Assembly (NCBI RefSeq): GCF_004343705.1
Contig: NZ_SKFH01000013.1
Location: forward strand, 34,294-98,293
Length of the DNA: 64,000 nt
Origin: Flaviaesturariibacter aridisoli
GTDB taxonomy: Bacteria > Bacteroidota > Bacteroidia > Chitinophagales > Chitinophagaceae
Direction of reading: 5' to 3'
In this document: piece by piece, positions 44,559 through 53,859 of the stretch
Position numbering within the stretch: position 1 is the first letter of the stretch
Layout of the letters: every line of letters begins with the position of its first letter
Position numbers and translations under genes: made by a program
Notes under the pieces: model-generated
The model's database searches: none
Told to the model about the DNA's origin: nothing
The model's input: the letters and a program-made list of their open reading frames with translations, nothing else

Positions 44559-46373
44559 ATGAGAAAGGCGCTCCTGTTGTGTTGCCTCGGGCTTTGCCTT
44601 TGCGCAACCGCCCAGGAAAAAGAAGCCCTGCGCCGGCAGGTCGCCGCCGAGCCCGCCTATGGCAAGCGCCTTGACCTGTACCTTACCTTCCTGGAGCGGA
44701 GCGTCACCCGCGATTTCGACGACGTGCTCGAGCTCGGCACCGAGGCCCTCGGGCTGTCGCGCCGGCACAAGGACTCCACCGGCGTTGCCCGCATTGAGCG
44801 CTACATCGGCGAAGCCTATTACTTCAAGGGCGACTATCCGTCCGCCGCCCGGTATTTCTACGGATCGATCCAGAAGCTCGAGCAACTGCCGCCGGCCGCG
44901 GCCCTCGGCCACAGCTACAACGCGCTGGCCAAGTTGTACCGCAAGACCCGCGACCTGCCGCGCGCGCTGCAGCACTACGACAAAGCATTAGCGCTCTTCC
45001 GCAACCTTGCCGACAGTGCCGGCGTTTCGATGATCCTCAACGAATCGGGCGTCGTGTTCGAATATGCCGGGAACTACCCGGCCGCCATCACTCGCTATGA
45101 AGCCTCTCTTGCCATCGACCGCCAACGCGACGACACGCTGGGCATCACGTATGCGCTGGGCAACCTTGCGGGCGTATACCTGCTTCAAAGTAAATACACG
45201 AAGGCCCTCGACTACCAGCAGCAGGTGCTGAACCTGCGCAAGCGGCTGCGCGACACTTTTTCGCTCGCCATTTCTTTTGCAGATATCGGCGAGCTGTACC
45301 TCGCGATGCACCTACCTGTACGGGCGCGTTCCTATGCGGATACGTCCATACGTATGGCCACGGCTATGGGGTACCGCGAGCTGCTGCGCAACAACTACGA
45401 CCTGCTGGCGCGGGCGGCCGAGGCCGAAGGTGATGCAGCGGGCGCGCTGGCCCTGTACCGGCGGCGGGCACAGCTGCAGGACAGCCTCTTCTCCGTGGCT
45501 CGCGCCGAGCAGATCGAAGAACTCAATGCGCGCTATGAAGCCCTGAAGAAAGAACAAACGATCCGCGACCAAGCCTACCAGCTCGGACGCCAGCGCCTGC
45601 TGCTGGTTGCAAGCGCCGGGCTCCTCCTTCTCGGCGGCGCACTGGGCTGGAACTTTCACCGCCGCCGCCGGCTGGCGCAGGAAGCAAGGATGCAGGCCGC
45701 CATCCTGCAGCAGCAGGAGCTCGCCACCCGCGCTATCCTGTCGGCCGAAGAATCGGAGCGACAGCGCATCGCCAATGACCTGCACGACGGCGTAGGCCAG
45801 TTGATGAGCGCCGCCCGGATGAACCTGTCGGCCCTCGGCCACCGCCTCGTAATGGATCATCCCGGCACCCGCGCCGACTTCGAGCAGATCGTAGGATTGG
45901 TAGACGACTCCTGCCGAGAGGTGCGCTCCGTGGCGCACCACATGATGCCCAACGCGCTGCTCAAAAACAGCTTGGCGGCCGCCGTACGGGAATTTGTAGA
46001 TAAGATCGATCACCGCGCCCTGCAGGTGCACCTGTATACCTCCGGGCTGGAAACCCGGCTCGACCCGCAGGTGGAGACCGTGCTGTATCGCGTGATCCAG
46101 GAATGTGTCAACAACGTGATCAAACATTCCGGGGCTGATACCCTCGACATCGCCATTGCCCGTGACCACGACGAACTGACCGCCACCATCGAAGACAACG
46201 GCCGCGGCTTCCCCGCCGCAGCCGCCGCCGAGGGCATGGGCCTCCGAAATATCCGCACCCGCGTGGAATACCTGAAGGGCGACGTCGAATTCGACAGCAG
46301 CCCCGGGCGAGGCACCGTGGTATTGATCCGCGTGCCGCTCGCTGCCACTACTTTAACCGCCACCGACACATGA
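44559..46373 (+). CDS. TPR-containing sensor histidine kinase (NarL/HisKA_3 type)
   Basis: A 604-aa kinase with a signal peptide (LLLCCLGLCLCATAQ), about six tetratricopeptide repeats (residues ~50-310, periplasmic), a coiled coil, one transmembrane helix (LLLVASAGLLLLGGALGWNF, near 350), and a HisKA_3 dimerisation region with ERQRIANDLHDGVGQLMSA. The ATPase has NNVIKHSG and EDNGRGFP. It overlaps its response regulator by ATGA and forms a typical Bacteroidota TPR-kinase pair. The signal sensed is unknown. Confidence 0.93.
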   Translation: MRKALLLCCLGLCLCATAQEKEALRRQVAAEPAYGKRLDLYLTFLERSVTRDFDDVLELGTEALGLSRRHKDSTGVARIERYIGEAYYFKGDYPSAARYFYGSIQKLEQLPPAAALGHSYNALAKLYRKTRDLPRALQHYDKALALFRNLADSAGVSMILNESGVVFEYAGNYPAAITRYEASLAIDRQRDDTLGITYALGNLAGVYLLQSKYTKALDYQQQVLNLRKRLRDTFSLAISFADIGELYLAMHLPVRARSYADTSIRMATAMGYRELLRNNYDLLARAAEAEGDAAGALALYRRRAQLQDSLFSVARAEQIEELNARYEALKKEQTIRDQAYQLGRQRLLLVASAGLLLLGGALGWNFHRRRRLAQEARMQAAILQQQELATRAILSAEESERQRIANDLHDGVGQLMSAARMNLSALGHRLVMDHPGTRADFEQIVGLVDDSCREVRSVAHHMMPNALLKNSLAAAVREFVDKIDHRALQVHLYTSGLETRLDPQVETVLYRVIQECVNNVIKHSGADTLDIAIARDHDELTATIEDNGRGFPAAAAAEGMGLRNIRTRVEYLKGDVEFDSSPGRGTVVLIRVPLAATTLTATDT

Positions 46374-47014
46374 AAAAAATTGCGCTTGCCTTTGTAGACG
46401 ACCACCAGATCGTGATCGACGGCCTGCAGTCCCTGCTTCGCAACGAACCGCGCTTTCATTTCGCCTTCGCCACCAACGACCCCACCGAAGTTGCGGCCCT
46501 CCTTAAAAAGGAGCACGTCGACGTGCTGCTCACCGACGTAATGATGCCCGGCATGCCCGGAAACGTGCTGGCGCGTGAAGTGCGGCAACAGCACCCCGGC
46601 ATCAAGATCCTGGCGCTTTCGATGAGCGGCGAAGGACAGCTGGTGAGCGACATGATCGAAGAATCGGGTATCTCCGGCTACGTGCTCAAGAACATCGGGA
46701 AAGAAGAGCTCGTGCACGCCATCGAAAAGATCGCCGCGGGCGGCATCTACTTCAGCGAAGAAGTGCTCGTTGGGCTGGAACGATCGCAACAACGCCGCCG
46801 CGAGAACGTGGAAGCGCACCTCACCGACCGCGAGATAGAGATCATCGGGCTGATCGAAAAAGAGCAAAGCAATAAACAGATCGCGGAGCAACTCTTCATC
46901 TCAGAGCGGACGGTGGAAACCCACCGCAAGAATATTTTTCGCAAAACGGGCACCAACAGCGTGCTTGGGCTGATCAAGTATGCATATGAGCACCGGCTTA
47001 TCGGCGATCGCTGA
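46370..47014 (+). CDS. LuxR/NarL-family response regulator
   Basis: A 214-aa regulator: receiver with FVDDHQIVIDGL, phospho-Asp in LLTDVMMPGMPG and Lys in YVLKNIG, then a LuxR-type HTH (LTDREIEIIGLIEKEQSNKQ and ISERTVETHRKNIFRKTG). It is the cognate partner of the TPR kinase by overlap and family. Targets are not evident. Confidence 0.95.
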   Translation: MKKIALAFVDDHQIVIDGLQSLLRNEPRFHFAFATNDPTEVAALLKKEHVDVLLTDVMMPGMPGNVLAREVRQQHPGIKILALSMSGEGQLVSDMIEESGISGYVLKNIGKEELVHAIEKIAAGGIYFSEEVLVGLERSQQRRRENVEAHLTDREIEIIGLIEKEQSNKQIAEQLFISERTVETHRKNIFRKTGTNSVLGLIKYAYEHRLIGDR

Positions 47015-47060
47015 TTGTACAGATTAGGCAAGATCACCCAGCTGCCGGACAGCTCCGGTT

Positions 47061-47969
47061 TTAGTCTGCGGGATCGCCCCAATCATCTACCTGCCCGGAG
47101 CTTCGATAGGTACGCAGCAGGACGTTTACGGCAGCCGTGTCTGCACGTTGCCAGGCGGCATGATACGGAAGCAGGAGGCGGGCCGCGTCTGAATTCGGGT
47201 AGTGTGCAACAAGGTAGCGCCAGGCTTCGTCGTAATAGCTGCTGAGGCGGCCCGTTTCGAAATCGCGCACCGGCGAATTATCCATCCCCTGCATCAGCGC
47301 GGTGAGGTAACCTTTGCGGATCCGGTTTACCGAAGCCCGCAACGGAAAACGCGGCGTCGCTTTATCAAAATTTTCCCACCAAACGGTACGGTCGGCAAAC
47401 TCGGTGGCGGAAATAAGTACGGCCGCGTCATCGGTAAAGCGCTGGTCGTCTTCCTTCCGGAGCTGCTCGAGGTATTGCCGCATCTGCGTGGACAGGTACT
47501 TGTAGAAATACGGTTCGAGCCAGGCGCGGTCTTTTTCAAAGAAAGGAATGCCCTCCGACGAAGTGATGCGGAAGCCGTTTGCGCGCAGGCGATCGTTTTT
47601 GGCTTTCAGGTCGGGCGGCACCGGGTTGGACAGGCCACGTACTTCCTCGTCGGTGAGCGGCTCGTAGTTGGTGGTATCGCGGTCCATGCCTGCATTGATG
47701 GCCGAATCGACGCGGTCGTAAAAAGCTTCGAACAGGGCATAGCCGCTGTCGCGCTGCACTACCGGAAACTTTGCGAAGGCCGGCGCATACTGCCGCACCG
47801 CCTTGGTCATGGAGCCGACGTCGGCGGCATCGAGACCGGCGAGGAAGGCTTTGTAATCGATCACGGTGAGTACCGAGTCCGGCACCGGGCCTTCCACATT
47901 CGCTTTTCGCTCACCGCAGCTGCAGGCGGCCAGGAGACCGCACAGGGCTACTACAGACAGGATCCTCAT
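47061..47969 (-). CDS. Hypothetical lipoprotein, 302 aa
   Basis: The N terminus MRILSVVALCGLLAACSCG has a lipobox (LAAC, Cys16). The mature part is soluble, rich in aromatic and charged residues, and largely helical (DEAWRYLVAHYPNSDAARLL). I do not recognise the family. The gene starts in an ATGA overlap with the upstream SDR gene, so the two are translationally coupled; no metabolic link is apparent. Confidence 0.72.
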   Translation of the reverse strand: MRILSVVALCGLLAACSCGERKANVEGPVPDSVLTVIDYKAFLAGLDAADVGSMTKAVRQYAPAFAKFPVVQRDSGYALFEAFYDRVDSAINAGMDRDTTNYEPLTDEEVRGLSNPVPPDLKAKNDRLRANGFRITSSEGIPFFEKDRAWLEPYFYKYLSTQMRQYLEQLRKEDDQRFTDDAAVLISATEFADRTVWWENFDKATPRFPLRASVNRIRKGYLTALMQGMDNSPVRDFETGRLSSYYDEAWRYLVAHYPNSDAARLLLPYHAAWQRADTAAVNVLLRTYRSSGQVDDWGDPAD

Positions 47970-48910
47970 TTCTTCAGGTTCGCCAGCATATCCTCGGTCA
48001 TGCGTGCCAGGTCGTATTCTTCCTTCCAGCCCCAGTCGCGGCGCGCCACGGAGTCGTCGATGCTTTGCGGCCAGCTGTCGGCGATGGACTGCCGGTAGTC
48101 GGGCTCATAGCTGATGCGGAAACCAGGGATGTGTTTTTGAATCTCGGCAGCGATCTCTTTGGGGGAAAAGCTCATGCCGGATAAGTTGTAGGAAGTGCGC
48201 ACCTTGATCTGCTCGGCCGGGGCCTCCATCAGTTCGATGGTGGCGCGGATGGCGTCGGGCATATACATCATCGGCAGGTAGGTATCCTCTTTCAGGAAGC
48301 AGTCGTAGCGTCCGTCGGACAGCGCTTCGTGGTAAATCTCCACGGCGTAGTCGGTGGTGCCGCCGCCGGGCGCCGATTTGTACGAGATGAGGCCCGGGTA
48401 GCGAAGCGAGCGCACGTCGACGCCGAACTTCATGTGGTAGTAGTTGCACCAGAACTCGCCGGCGTATTTCGAGATGCCGTACACCGTGGTCGGCTCAATG
48501 ATGGTTTGCTGGGGGCACTGCTGCTTCGGCGACGTAGGACCGAATACAGCGATGCTCGAGGGCCAGTATACTTTCGTCAGCTTCTCCTCGCGCGCGATGT
48601 CGAGCACGTTGAGCAGGCCCTGCATGTTGAGGTGCCAGGCGAGGTTGGGGTTCTTCTCGCCCGTGGCCGACAGGATCGCGGCCAGCAGGTAGATCTGCGT
48701 TACGTTCTGACGGATCACCTGCACGTGCAGCATCTCCTTGTTCATGACGTCGAGCGACACGTACGGGCCGGTGCCTTCGAGCAGCGGATTCTGCTCGCGC
48801 AGGTCGGAGGCGATCACATTGTTGGCGCCGTAACGCTGGCGGAGGGCAAGGGTCAGCTCCACTCCGATCTGACCGGACGCACCGATCACGAGGATTTTTT
48901 CTTGTTTCAT
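47966..48910 (-). CDS. NAD-dependent epimerase/dehydratase-family protein, probable L-threonine 3-dehydrogenase (SDR type)
   Basis: A 314-aa extended SDR: the nucleotide motif LVIGASGQIGVEL, then VYWPSSIAVFGP and the catalytic YGISKYAGE. KAPGGGTTDYAVEI-like sequence (SAPGGGTTDYAVEIYHEAL) and YLPMMYMPDAIRATI are characteristic of the UDP-galactose-epimerase-like L-threonine dehydrogenases of Bacteroidota, which convert threonine to 2-amino-3-ketobutyrate. The start is ATG 48910; a near-match -7 box (TATCTTCG) lies at 48922-48929. Confidence 0.88.
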   Translation of the reverse strand: MKQEKILVIGASGQIGVELTLALRQRYGANNVIASDLREQNPLLEGTGPYVSLDVMNKEMLHVQVIRQNVTQIYLLAAILSATGEKNPNLAWHLNMQGLLNVLDIAREEKLTKVYWPSSIAVFGPTSPKQQCPQQTIIEPTTVYGISKYAGEFWCNYYHMKFGVDVRSLRYPGLISYKSAPGGGTTDYAVEIYHEALSDGRYDCFLKEDTYLPMMYMPDAIRATIELMEAPAEQIKVRTSYNLSGMSFSPKEIAAEIQKHIPGFRISYEPDYRQSIADSWPQSIDDSVARRDWGWKEEYDLARMTEDMLANLKK

Positions 48911-48928
48911 ATAGGCTGGCGCGAAGAT

Positions 48929-48976
48929 AATGGGAGAATGGGAGAATGGGGTGATGGGGTAATGGGGTGCCAGGGT
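48929..48976. repeat. 8-bp tandem array (AATGGGAG/AATGGGGT)
   Basis: Six exact 8-bp units in one orientation in the gap between the SDR gene and the amylase gene, followed at once by a terminator. Confidence 0.85.
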
Positions 48977-48987
48977 GTTAAAACGAA

Positions 48988-49015
48988 AAAGAGCCCCGGT
49001 CTCCCAGGGCTCTTT
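48988..49015. terminator. Intrinsic terminator after the amylase gene
   Basis: Stem AAAGAGCCC/GGGCTCTTT with a 10-nt loop. For the leftward amylase gene the A run provides the U tract. Confidence 0.8.
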
Positions 49016-49035
49016 CAATGTAATCGGTGAGTGGC

Positions 49036-51414
49036 TTAGTGAGCTACCAGCACGCGGGCAGATCGCTGGCCGCCATTGCCGCTTACCTGCACCACGTAGG
49101 TGCCGGCGCTGAGACGGGCCGGTATTTCTACCGCTTGCCAGCCGGCGCCATAGGTGCGTTCCGGGATCCGGCGCAGCAGGCGTCCATCGGCAGCATACAG
49201 CGCCACTTCATATCGGCCGGGCTCGCTCTGGAACCGCACGGTCGCCTTTCCGGGCGCGGCCGACACTGTAATGGAAGCGTCGGTGGAAGCCGCTGTTTCT
49301 GGCTCAGCCACCGCCTGCGGATGCATCCGTGCCGGGTAAGTTGCCGTCGAAGCGGTGAGCGGCGCTGTGTAGGTGGCTTTCACCCAGAATTTCTGCGAGG
49401 GGTTCGTCGTGCTCGTGTTGCGCACCTTTATCTTGTAAAAGCCCGTCGATGCAGGCGTGTAGCTCAGCGTGAGCGTGCCGGTGCCGCTGGTGGAAGTAAG
49501 CAAAGCATCGGTATTGCTGTAGATGCCTACGGTGAGGCTATAGGTGCTGTTGTTGGGAAACACGTTTACGGTGATCGTCTTGCCGCTTTGGTCGAACACT
49601 TTGCCCGCATAGCGCAGCGCGGTGGAAGATGCCGGCAACGCGCCACCTTGTCCCAGCGAAGAAGCATGGCTGTCGCCGAGGTCATTGTCCATCTCCCACT
49701 CCTGCGTGGTGCTGCGTTGTGCCGGAGCAAAGCCGCCTGTAATGCCGGCGGGTCCCCAGATGCAATAGCCGCGGCGCAGGTTCGAACCGTCGCAGGGCGG
49801 CACCCAGATGGTCACTTTGCCGCTGCCGTCTGTCCAGATGTCGCTGGCGTTGGCGCCCGAATAGTCGTGCAGCTGCTTGTTGGCGCCAAAATCAGTTTGG
49901 ATCGTGGCGCTCTGCCAGGTGTTCCAGTTGTCGTTGACACCGATAATAGCGTAGGAAGCCTCGGGGCCGGCCTTGTAGCCACGCTCAATGAGGAGCAGGT
50001 CGGCGGCTTGCCAGCGCACCTTGTAGGAGCCCTTTTTGAAATTGAGCTTCTGGTGGCACCAGATGATGTTGGCGATGTCGTCGCGCTGGGGCAGGTCGGT
50101 GGCCGAGGTAGGCAGGTGCGTGTAGCGCTTGGCAGTGTTGCCCAGGTTGAACAGGTCTTCAAAGAACACCTGCGGCGAGCCGTCCACCGCGAAGGTCACG
50201 GCATAAGCTGCGGCGAGGCGCGCGTCGAAGGGATCGATATGCCCGCCGCCCAGCTCGTTTCCGGCATCCCAGCCCGTATAATTACCGTTGGCGTCTTTCG
50301 TAGGCCGGAAAGTATCGTGGTTGTTTACAAAGGGTACCGTGCGATACCGGTTGGCCTGCTGCGCGGATGGCAGCGAGCCGAGGTCGTACGAGCCGCCGGC
50401 GCTGACCATGTTCTTCACGGCCTGGCGCAAGGAAAAGTCGAAGGTACCCGTGAGGTCTTCGGTGCCGCCGTTGGACGTTTTGACCGAGCTGATCCAGGCA
50501 TCCTGCTCGGCCGCGCTGCCTACGTATTCGCCAACGGCAAACATGTTGGCGCCGCCATTGGCCCAGCCGGCATTGTATTTCGCATTATACAGGAAATCCT
50601 GCGTGGCCCAGGATTCAAAGTGCTTGACGGCATCGAGGCGGAAGCCGTCGACACCGGTTTGCTTTTTCATCCACACAAACCAGTTGCGGGCGCCGCTGCG
50701 CATCCAGTCGGAGCCCTGCGTAGGGTTGAACGTGGCGTTGGAGCTTTGCCCGTAGGCGCCGGCTACGTAGCAAATGTCGGGACCGAACCAGGCGGCGCAA
50801 ATATCACCGGTGTTGCAGTTGTGGCTGGCGGTAGCATGGTAATTGGGCCAGTTCTTCGGCCAGCGGCCGTTGCGGGCGAGGTAGTTGGTGGCCGTTTCAT
50901 CGGTGGCCGGCTTCGTGTAGCTCACGTAGCGGAAGTTCTTGTACGTATTGCCGTCGCCGTTGTTGGCCGCCGGGTCGGATCCGCCCGAGCCGTTGGCAGA
51001 ACCGGCATTGTCCATGTGGTTGAACACGACGTCCTGGATCACGTCGATGCCGTTGGCGTGGAGCACAGCGATGGCGCGAAGGAGTTCGTCTTTACTTCCG
51101 AGTCGGGTCTTTGTACTCCCCTTCTGGTATTTGTCGCCGAGGTCGTACTGATCAAAGGGCGAGTAGCCGTTGGAAGAAGTGGAAGCGTTCTTGACGGAAG
51201 GCGGGATCCAGACGGCGTCGATGCCCATCGCCTTGAGGCGCGGCGCCAGGTCGGCCAGGTAATTGGCCCAGCCGTTGGGGTAATTGTTGTTCCAGTAATC
51301 CCACCAGAAACCCTGGAAGACGACCTTTCCGTTCCAGGGATTTTGTGCAGTAGAAATACGGGAAAGGGACAGTAGGAACAGGACGATGCAGAGCACCCTT
51401 GTGAAGCGTTTCAT
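49036..51414 (-). CDS. Secreted alpha-amylase (GH13) with T9SS C-terminal sorting domain
   Basis: A 792-aa secreted enzyme: a signal peptide (RVLCIVLFLLSLSRISTAQ); a GH13 barrel with the four conserved regions DVIQDVVFNH, GVDGFRLDAVKHFE (nucleophile Asp), FAVGEYVG (acid Glu) and FVNNHDTFR; a beta domain with YAIIGVNDNWNTW; a PPC-like domain (TITVNVFPNNSTYSLTVGIY); and a type A T9SS sorting tail ending SGNGGQRSARVLVAH. It should hydrolyse starch or glycogen outside the cell. PorQ elsewhere in the window supports T9SS export. Confidence 0.95.
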   Translation of the reverse strand: MKRFTRVLCIVLFLLSLSRISTAQNPWNGKVVFQGFWWDYWNNNYPNGWANYLADLAPRLKAMGIDAVWIPPSVKNASTSSNGYSPFDQYDLGDKYQKGSTKTRLGSKDELLRAIAVLHANGIDVIQDVVFNHMDNAGSANGSGGSDPAANNGDGNTYKNFRYVSYTKPATDETATNYLARNGRWPKNWPNYHATASHNCNTGDICAAWFGPDICYVAGAYGQSSNATFNPTQGSDWMRSGARNWFVWMKKQTGVDGFRLDAVKHFESWATQDFLYNAKYNAGWANGGANMFAVGEYVGSAAEQDAWISSVKTSNGGTEDLTGTFDFSLRQAVKNMVSAGGSYDLGSLPSAQQANRYRTVPFVNNHDTFRPTKDANGNYTGWDAGNELGGGHIDPFDARLAAAYAVTFAVDGSPQVFFEDLFNLGNTAKRYTHLPTSATDLPQRDDIANIIWCHQKLNFKKGSYKVRWQAADLLLIERGYKAGPEASYAIIGVNDNWNTWQSATIQTDFGANKQLHDYSGANASDIWTDGSGKVTIWVPPCDGSNLRRGYCIWGPAGITGGFAPAQRSTTQEWEMDNDLGDSHASSLGQGGALPASSTALRYAGKVFDQSGKTITVNVFPNNSTYSLTVGIYSNTDALLTSTSGTGTLTLSYTPASTGFYKIKVRNTSTTNPSQKFWVKATYTAPLTASTATYPARMHPQAVAEPETAASTDASITVSAAPGKATVRFQSEPGRYEVALYAADGRLLRRIPERTYGAGWQAVEIPARLSAGTYVVQVSGNGGQRSARVLVAH

Positions 51415-51582
51415 GTAGCAAGCGGTTTGTGGTTAATGTGTGTTTGCCTGCGTAACCCCTACACAAAGTGTACGAGGTACACACTGCTTATCCCCCTTAA
51501 GGTACAGCTCCCTAACGGTGCCGTGCAACTTTATTTCCGGCGGATGAGAGCTTTTCCTTAGCAGCCCGGCGGTAGAGAAAGA

Positions 51583-51690
51583 ACGCAGATCCCGCTGAAG
51601 CGGGATACGCAGATTTATTGTGATTATTTATGATTTGACGCACGCCAAGGAAAATCGGCGCTCATCCTGAAAATCATAATGGATCTGCGT
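51583..51690. repeat. ACGCAGAT-type intergenic repeat, copy 2
   Basis: ACGCAGAT at 51583-51590 and 51607-51614 around a hairpin (ATCCCGCT GA AGCGGGAT), an AT-rich middle, and an inverse ATCTGCGT at 51683-51690. It closely resembles the element at 298-401. Confidence 0.75.
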
Positions 51691-51736
51691 TCGTTCTCTT
51701 CGCCGAAGGCGGCTCAGCAGACGATGTATCGCCGCT

Positions 51737-51744
51737 TATCTTTG
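51737..51744 (+). promoter_or_regulatory. Putative -7 box (TATCTTTG) abutting the kdsA ATG
   Basis: Exact TAnnTTTG match that ends four bases before the ATG, predicting a leaderless mRNA. Confidence 0.5.
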
Positions 51745-51748
51745 CGCC

Positions 51749-52573
51749 ATGATTCCCGCATACCTCGAACGCCTCTTTGAAGGCCAGCAATACGACCCGA
51801 AATCGTTCTTTCTCATCGCCGGCCCCTGCGTGGTGGAAAGCGAGGAAAATGTTTTTGAGATCGGCGCGCACCTCACCGCCGTGTGCAAGCGACTGGGCAT
51901 CCCGCTGGTGCTGAAAGCCTCGTACCGCAAGGCCAACCGCACGAGTGCCACTTCCTTTACGGGCCATGGCGACACCTTCGGGCTCGGCACGCTGCAAAAG
52001 GCCGGCAGGCATTTTGGCCTTCCGACCACCACCGATATTCACTCCGAGCCGGAGGCGGAAGAGGCGGCGAAGTACGCCGACATCCTGCAAATCCCGGCCT
52101 TCCTCTGCCGCCAGACCGAACTGCTGCTCGCCGCGGGCCGCACCGGCAAAGTGGTGAATGTGAAGAAAGGCCAGTTCCTCAACGGGCCATCGATGAAGTT
52201 TGCCGCCGACAAGATCCGCAGCACCGGCAACGAGCAGGTGATCCTCACCGAGCGCGGCACCACCTTCGGCTACCAGGACCTCGTGGTTGACTACCGCAAC
52301 ATTCCCTGGATGCAGGAGTCGGGCGCGCCGGTGGTGATGGATTGCACCCACGCGCTGCAGCAGCCGAACCAGGCCGGCGGCATCACGGGCGGCAACCCGC
52401 AACTCATCGGCACTATTGCCAAGGCGGCCATCGCCACGGGCGCCGACGGACTGTTCATCGAAACACACCCCGACCCTGCCTGCGCACTCAGCGACGGCGC
52501 CAATATGCTCCGGCTAGACCTCATTGAAGGGCTGCTGGAACAGCTGGTACGCCTGCGAAAAGCAGTCGTTTGA
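51749..52573 (+). CDS. kdsA: 3-deoxy-8-phosphooctulonate synthase
   Basis: The 274-aa KDO8P synthase condenses PEP with arabinose-5-phosphate for lipopolysaccharide KDO. Signatures are FFLIAGPCVVESEE, KASYRKANRTS, QVILTERGTTFGYQDLVVD and IETHPDPACALSDG. The Cys in AGPC is the metal ligand of the metal-dependent class; Escherichia coli-type enzymes have Asn there. The start ATG 51749 gives the usual short lead before the barrel. Confidence 0.96.
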   Translation: MIPAYLERLFEGQQYDPKSFFLIAGPCVVESEENVFEIGAHLTAVCKRLGIPLVLKASYRKANRTSATSFTGHGDTFGLGTLQKAGRHFGLPTTTDIHSEPEAEEAAKYADILQIPAFLCRQTELLLAAGRTGKVVNVKKGQFLNGPSMKFAADKIRSTGNEQVILTERGTTFGYQDLVVDYRNIPWMQESGAPVVMDCTHALQQPNQAGGITGGNPQLIGTIAKAAIATGADGLFIETHPDPACALSDGANMLRLDLIEGLLEQLVRLRKAVV

Positions 52574-52638
52574 GCTGTTGAAAAGTTTTGTCCGGTTCTG
52601 AAAGGTTGGCTGGCCCCGGTACCAATTAACCAATAGAC

Positions 52639-52646
52639 TATATTTG
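52639..52646 (+). promoter_or_regulatory. Putative -7 box (TATATTTG) for the aldolase gene
   Basis: Exact TAnnTTTG match 22 nt before ATG 52669. Confidence 0.55.
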
Positions 52647-52668
52647 CCGCACCTCAAACACAACCCTT

Positions 52669-53724
52669 ATGGCGCAAAAAATAGCCGAACTTCTTGGCTC
52701 CCAGGCAGAGTACCTGCTCAACCACACTTGTCAAACCATCGATAAGTCGACCCTGCACCTGCCCACGCCCACGCACGTGGACGATATCTGGGTGAACAGC
52801 AACCGCAACCCGCAGGTCCTGCGCTCGATGCAGCAGCTGCTTGGCAGCGGCCGCCTAGCCAATACCGGCTATTGCTCCATCTTCCCCGTCGACCAGGGCA
52901 TTGAGCACAGCGCCGGTTCGGCCTTCGCCCCCAACCCGATCTATTTCGATCCCGAGAACATCATCCGCCTCGCCATCGAAGGCGGCTGCAATGCCGTGGC
53001 TTCCACCTACGGCGTGCTCGGCATCATGGCCCGCAAATACGCGCACAAGATCCCCTTCGTGGTTAAGATCAACCACAACGAATTCCTGTCGATGCCGAAC
53101 CGCTTCGACCAGACGATGTTCGGCTCCATCAAGAGCGCCTGGAACATGGGCGCTGTTGCCGTAGGCGCTACGATCTACTGGGGTTCTGCCGAAAGCGCCC
53201 GCCAGCTGAAGGAAGTGGCCGAAGCTTTCGAATACGCTCACGAGCTCGGCATGGCCACCATCCTGTGGTGCTATACCCGTAACAACGGCTTCAAAGTGGA
53301 CGGCGTGGACTACCACACTTCCGCCGACCTCACCGGCCAAGCCAACCACCTCGGCGTGACGCTGCAGGCCGACATCATCAAGCAGAAGCTCCCCACCAAC
53401 AACGGCGGTTACAATGCCACCAAACACGGTAAAACACATAAGCTGGTGTACGAAAAACTGACTACCGATCACCCGATCGACCTCACCCGCTACCAGGTGC
53501 TCAACTGCTACAACGGTCGCGTAGGCCTGATCAACTCCGGTGGCGAAAGCAAGGGCGACAGCGACCTCGTGGAAGCCTTACAAACCGCGGTGATCAACAA
53601 GCGCGCCGGCGGTATGGGCCTCATCCTCGGCCGAAAAGCCTTCCAGCGCCCCTTCGAACAGGGCGTGCAGATGCTGCAGGCCATCCAGGATGTATACCTC
53701 GACGAGAGCATCACCATCGCATAA
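52669..53724 (+). CDS. fbaB: Class I fructose-bisphosphate aldolase
   Basis: A 351-aa DhnA/FbaB-type aldolase of glycolysis and gluconeogenesis: [54 protein letters not shown] and the phosphate-binding C-terminal [15 protein letters not shown]. This archaeal-type class I family works through a Lys Schiff base without metal. It has its own promoter box and terminator, so it is a single-gene unit. Confidence 0.95.
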   Translation: MAQKIAELLGSQAEYLLNHTCQTIDKSTLHLPTPTHVDDIWVNSNRNPQVLRSMQQLLGSGRLANTGYCSIFPVDQGIEHSAGSAFAPNPIYFDPENIIRLAIEGGCNAVASTYGVLGIMARKYAHKIPFVVKINHNEFLSMPNRFDQTMFGSIKSAWNMGAVAVGATIYWGSAESARQLKEVAEAFEYAHELGMATILWCYTRNNGFKVDGVDYHTSADLTGQANHLGVTLQADIIKQKLPTNNGGYNATKHGKTHKLVYEKLTTDHPIDLTRYQVLNCYNGRVGLINSGGESKGDSDLVEALQTAVINKRAGGMGLILGRKAFQRPFEQGVQMLQAIQDVYLDESITIA

Positions 53725-53725
53725 G

Positions 53726-53752
53726 AAAAACCCCGCCGCCGGCGGGGTTTTT
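53726..53752 (+). terminator. Intrinsic terminator after fbaB
   Basis: A perfect 12-bp stem AAAAACCCCGCC with loop GCC, followed by a T run. Confidence 0.95.
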
Positions 53753-53753
53753 T

Positions 53754-53845
53754 GTTTGTGGTTTGTGGTTTGTTGGAGGAGGTGGGCTGACGCACCGCGA
53801 AACAGGGTAGCCCATCGCGGAGCTGCAAACCACAAACGACAAACG
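53754..53845. repeat. Inverted heptamer arms (GTTTGTG family)
   Basis: Left arm 53754-53774 has three 7-bp units (GTTTGTG, GTTTGTG, GTTTGTT). Right arm 53825-53845 has three inverse units (GCAAACC, ACAAACG, ACAAACG). Same family as 5686 and 12166. Confidence 0.85.
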
Positions 53846-53859
53846 AACAACTTGTCCTC

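Larger units (their letters stand above)
51415..51748. other. 334-bp gap between divergent amylase and kdsA genes
   Basis: No gene is visible. The left 160 bp form the upstream region of the amylase gene and contain a short dyad (GTGTAC GAG GTACAC, near 51467). The right half holds the ACGCAGAT repeat copy 2 and the kdsA promoter box. Confidence 0.6.
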
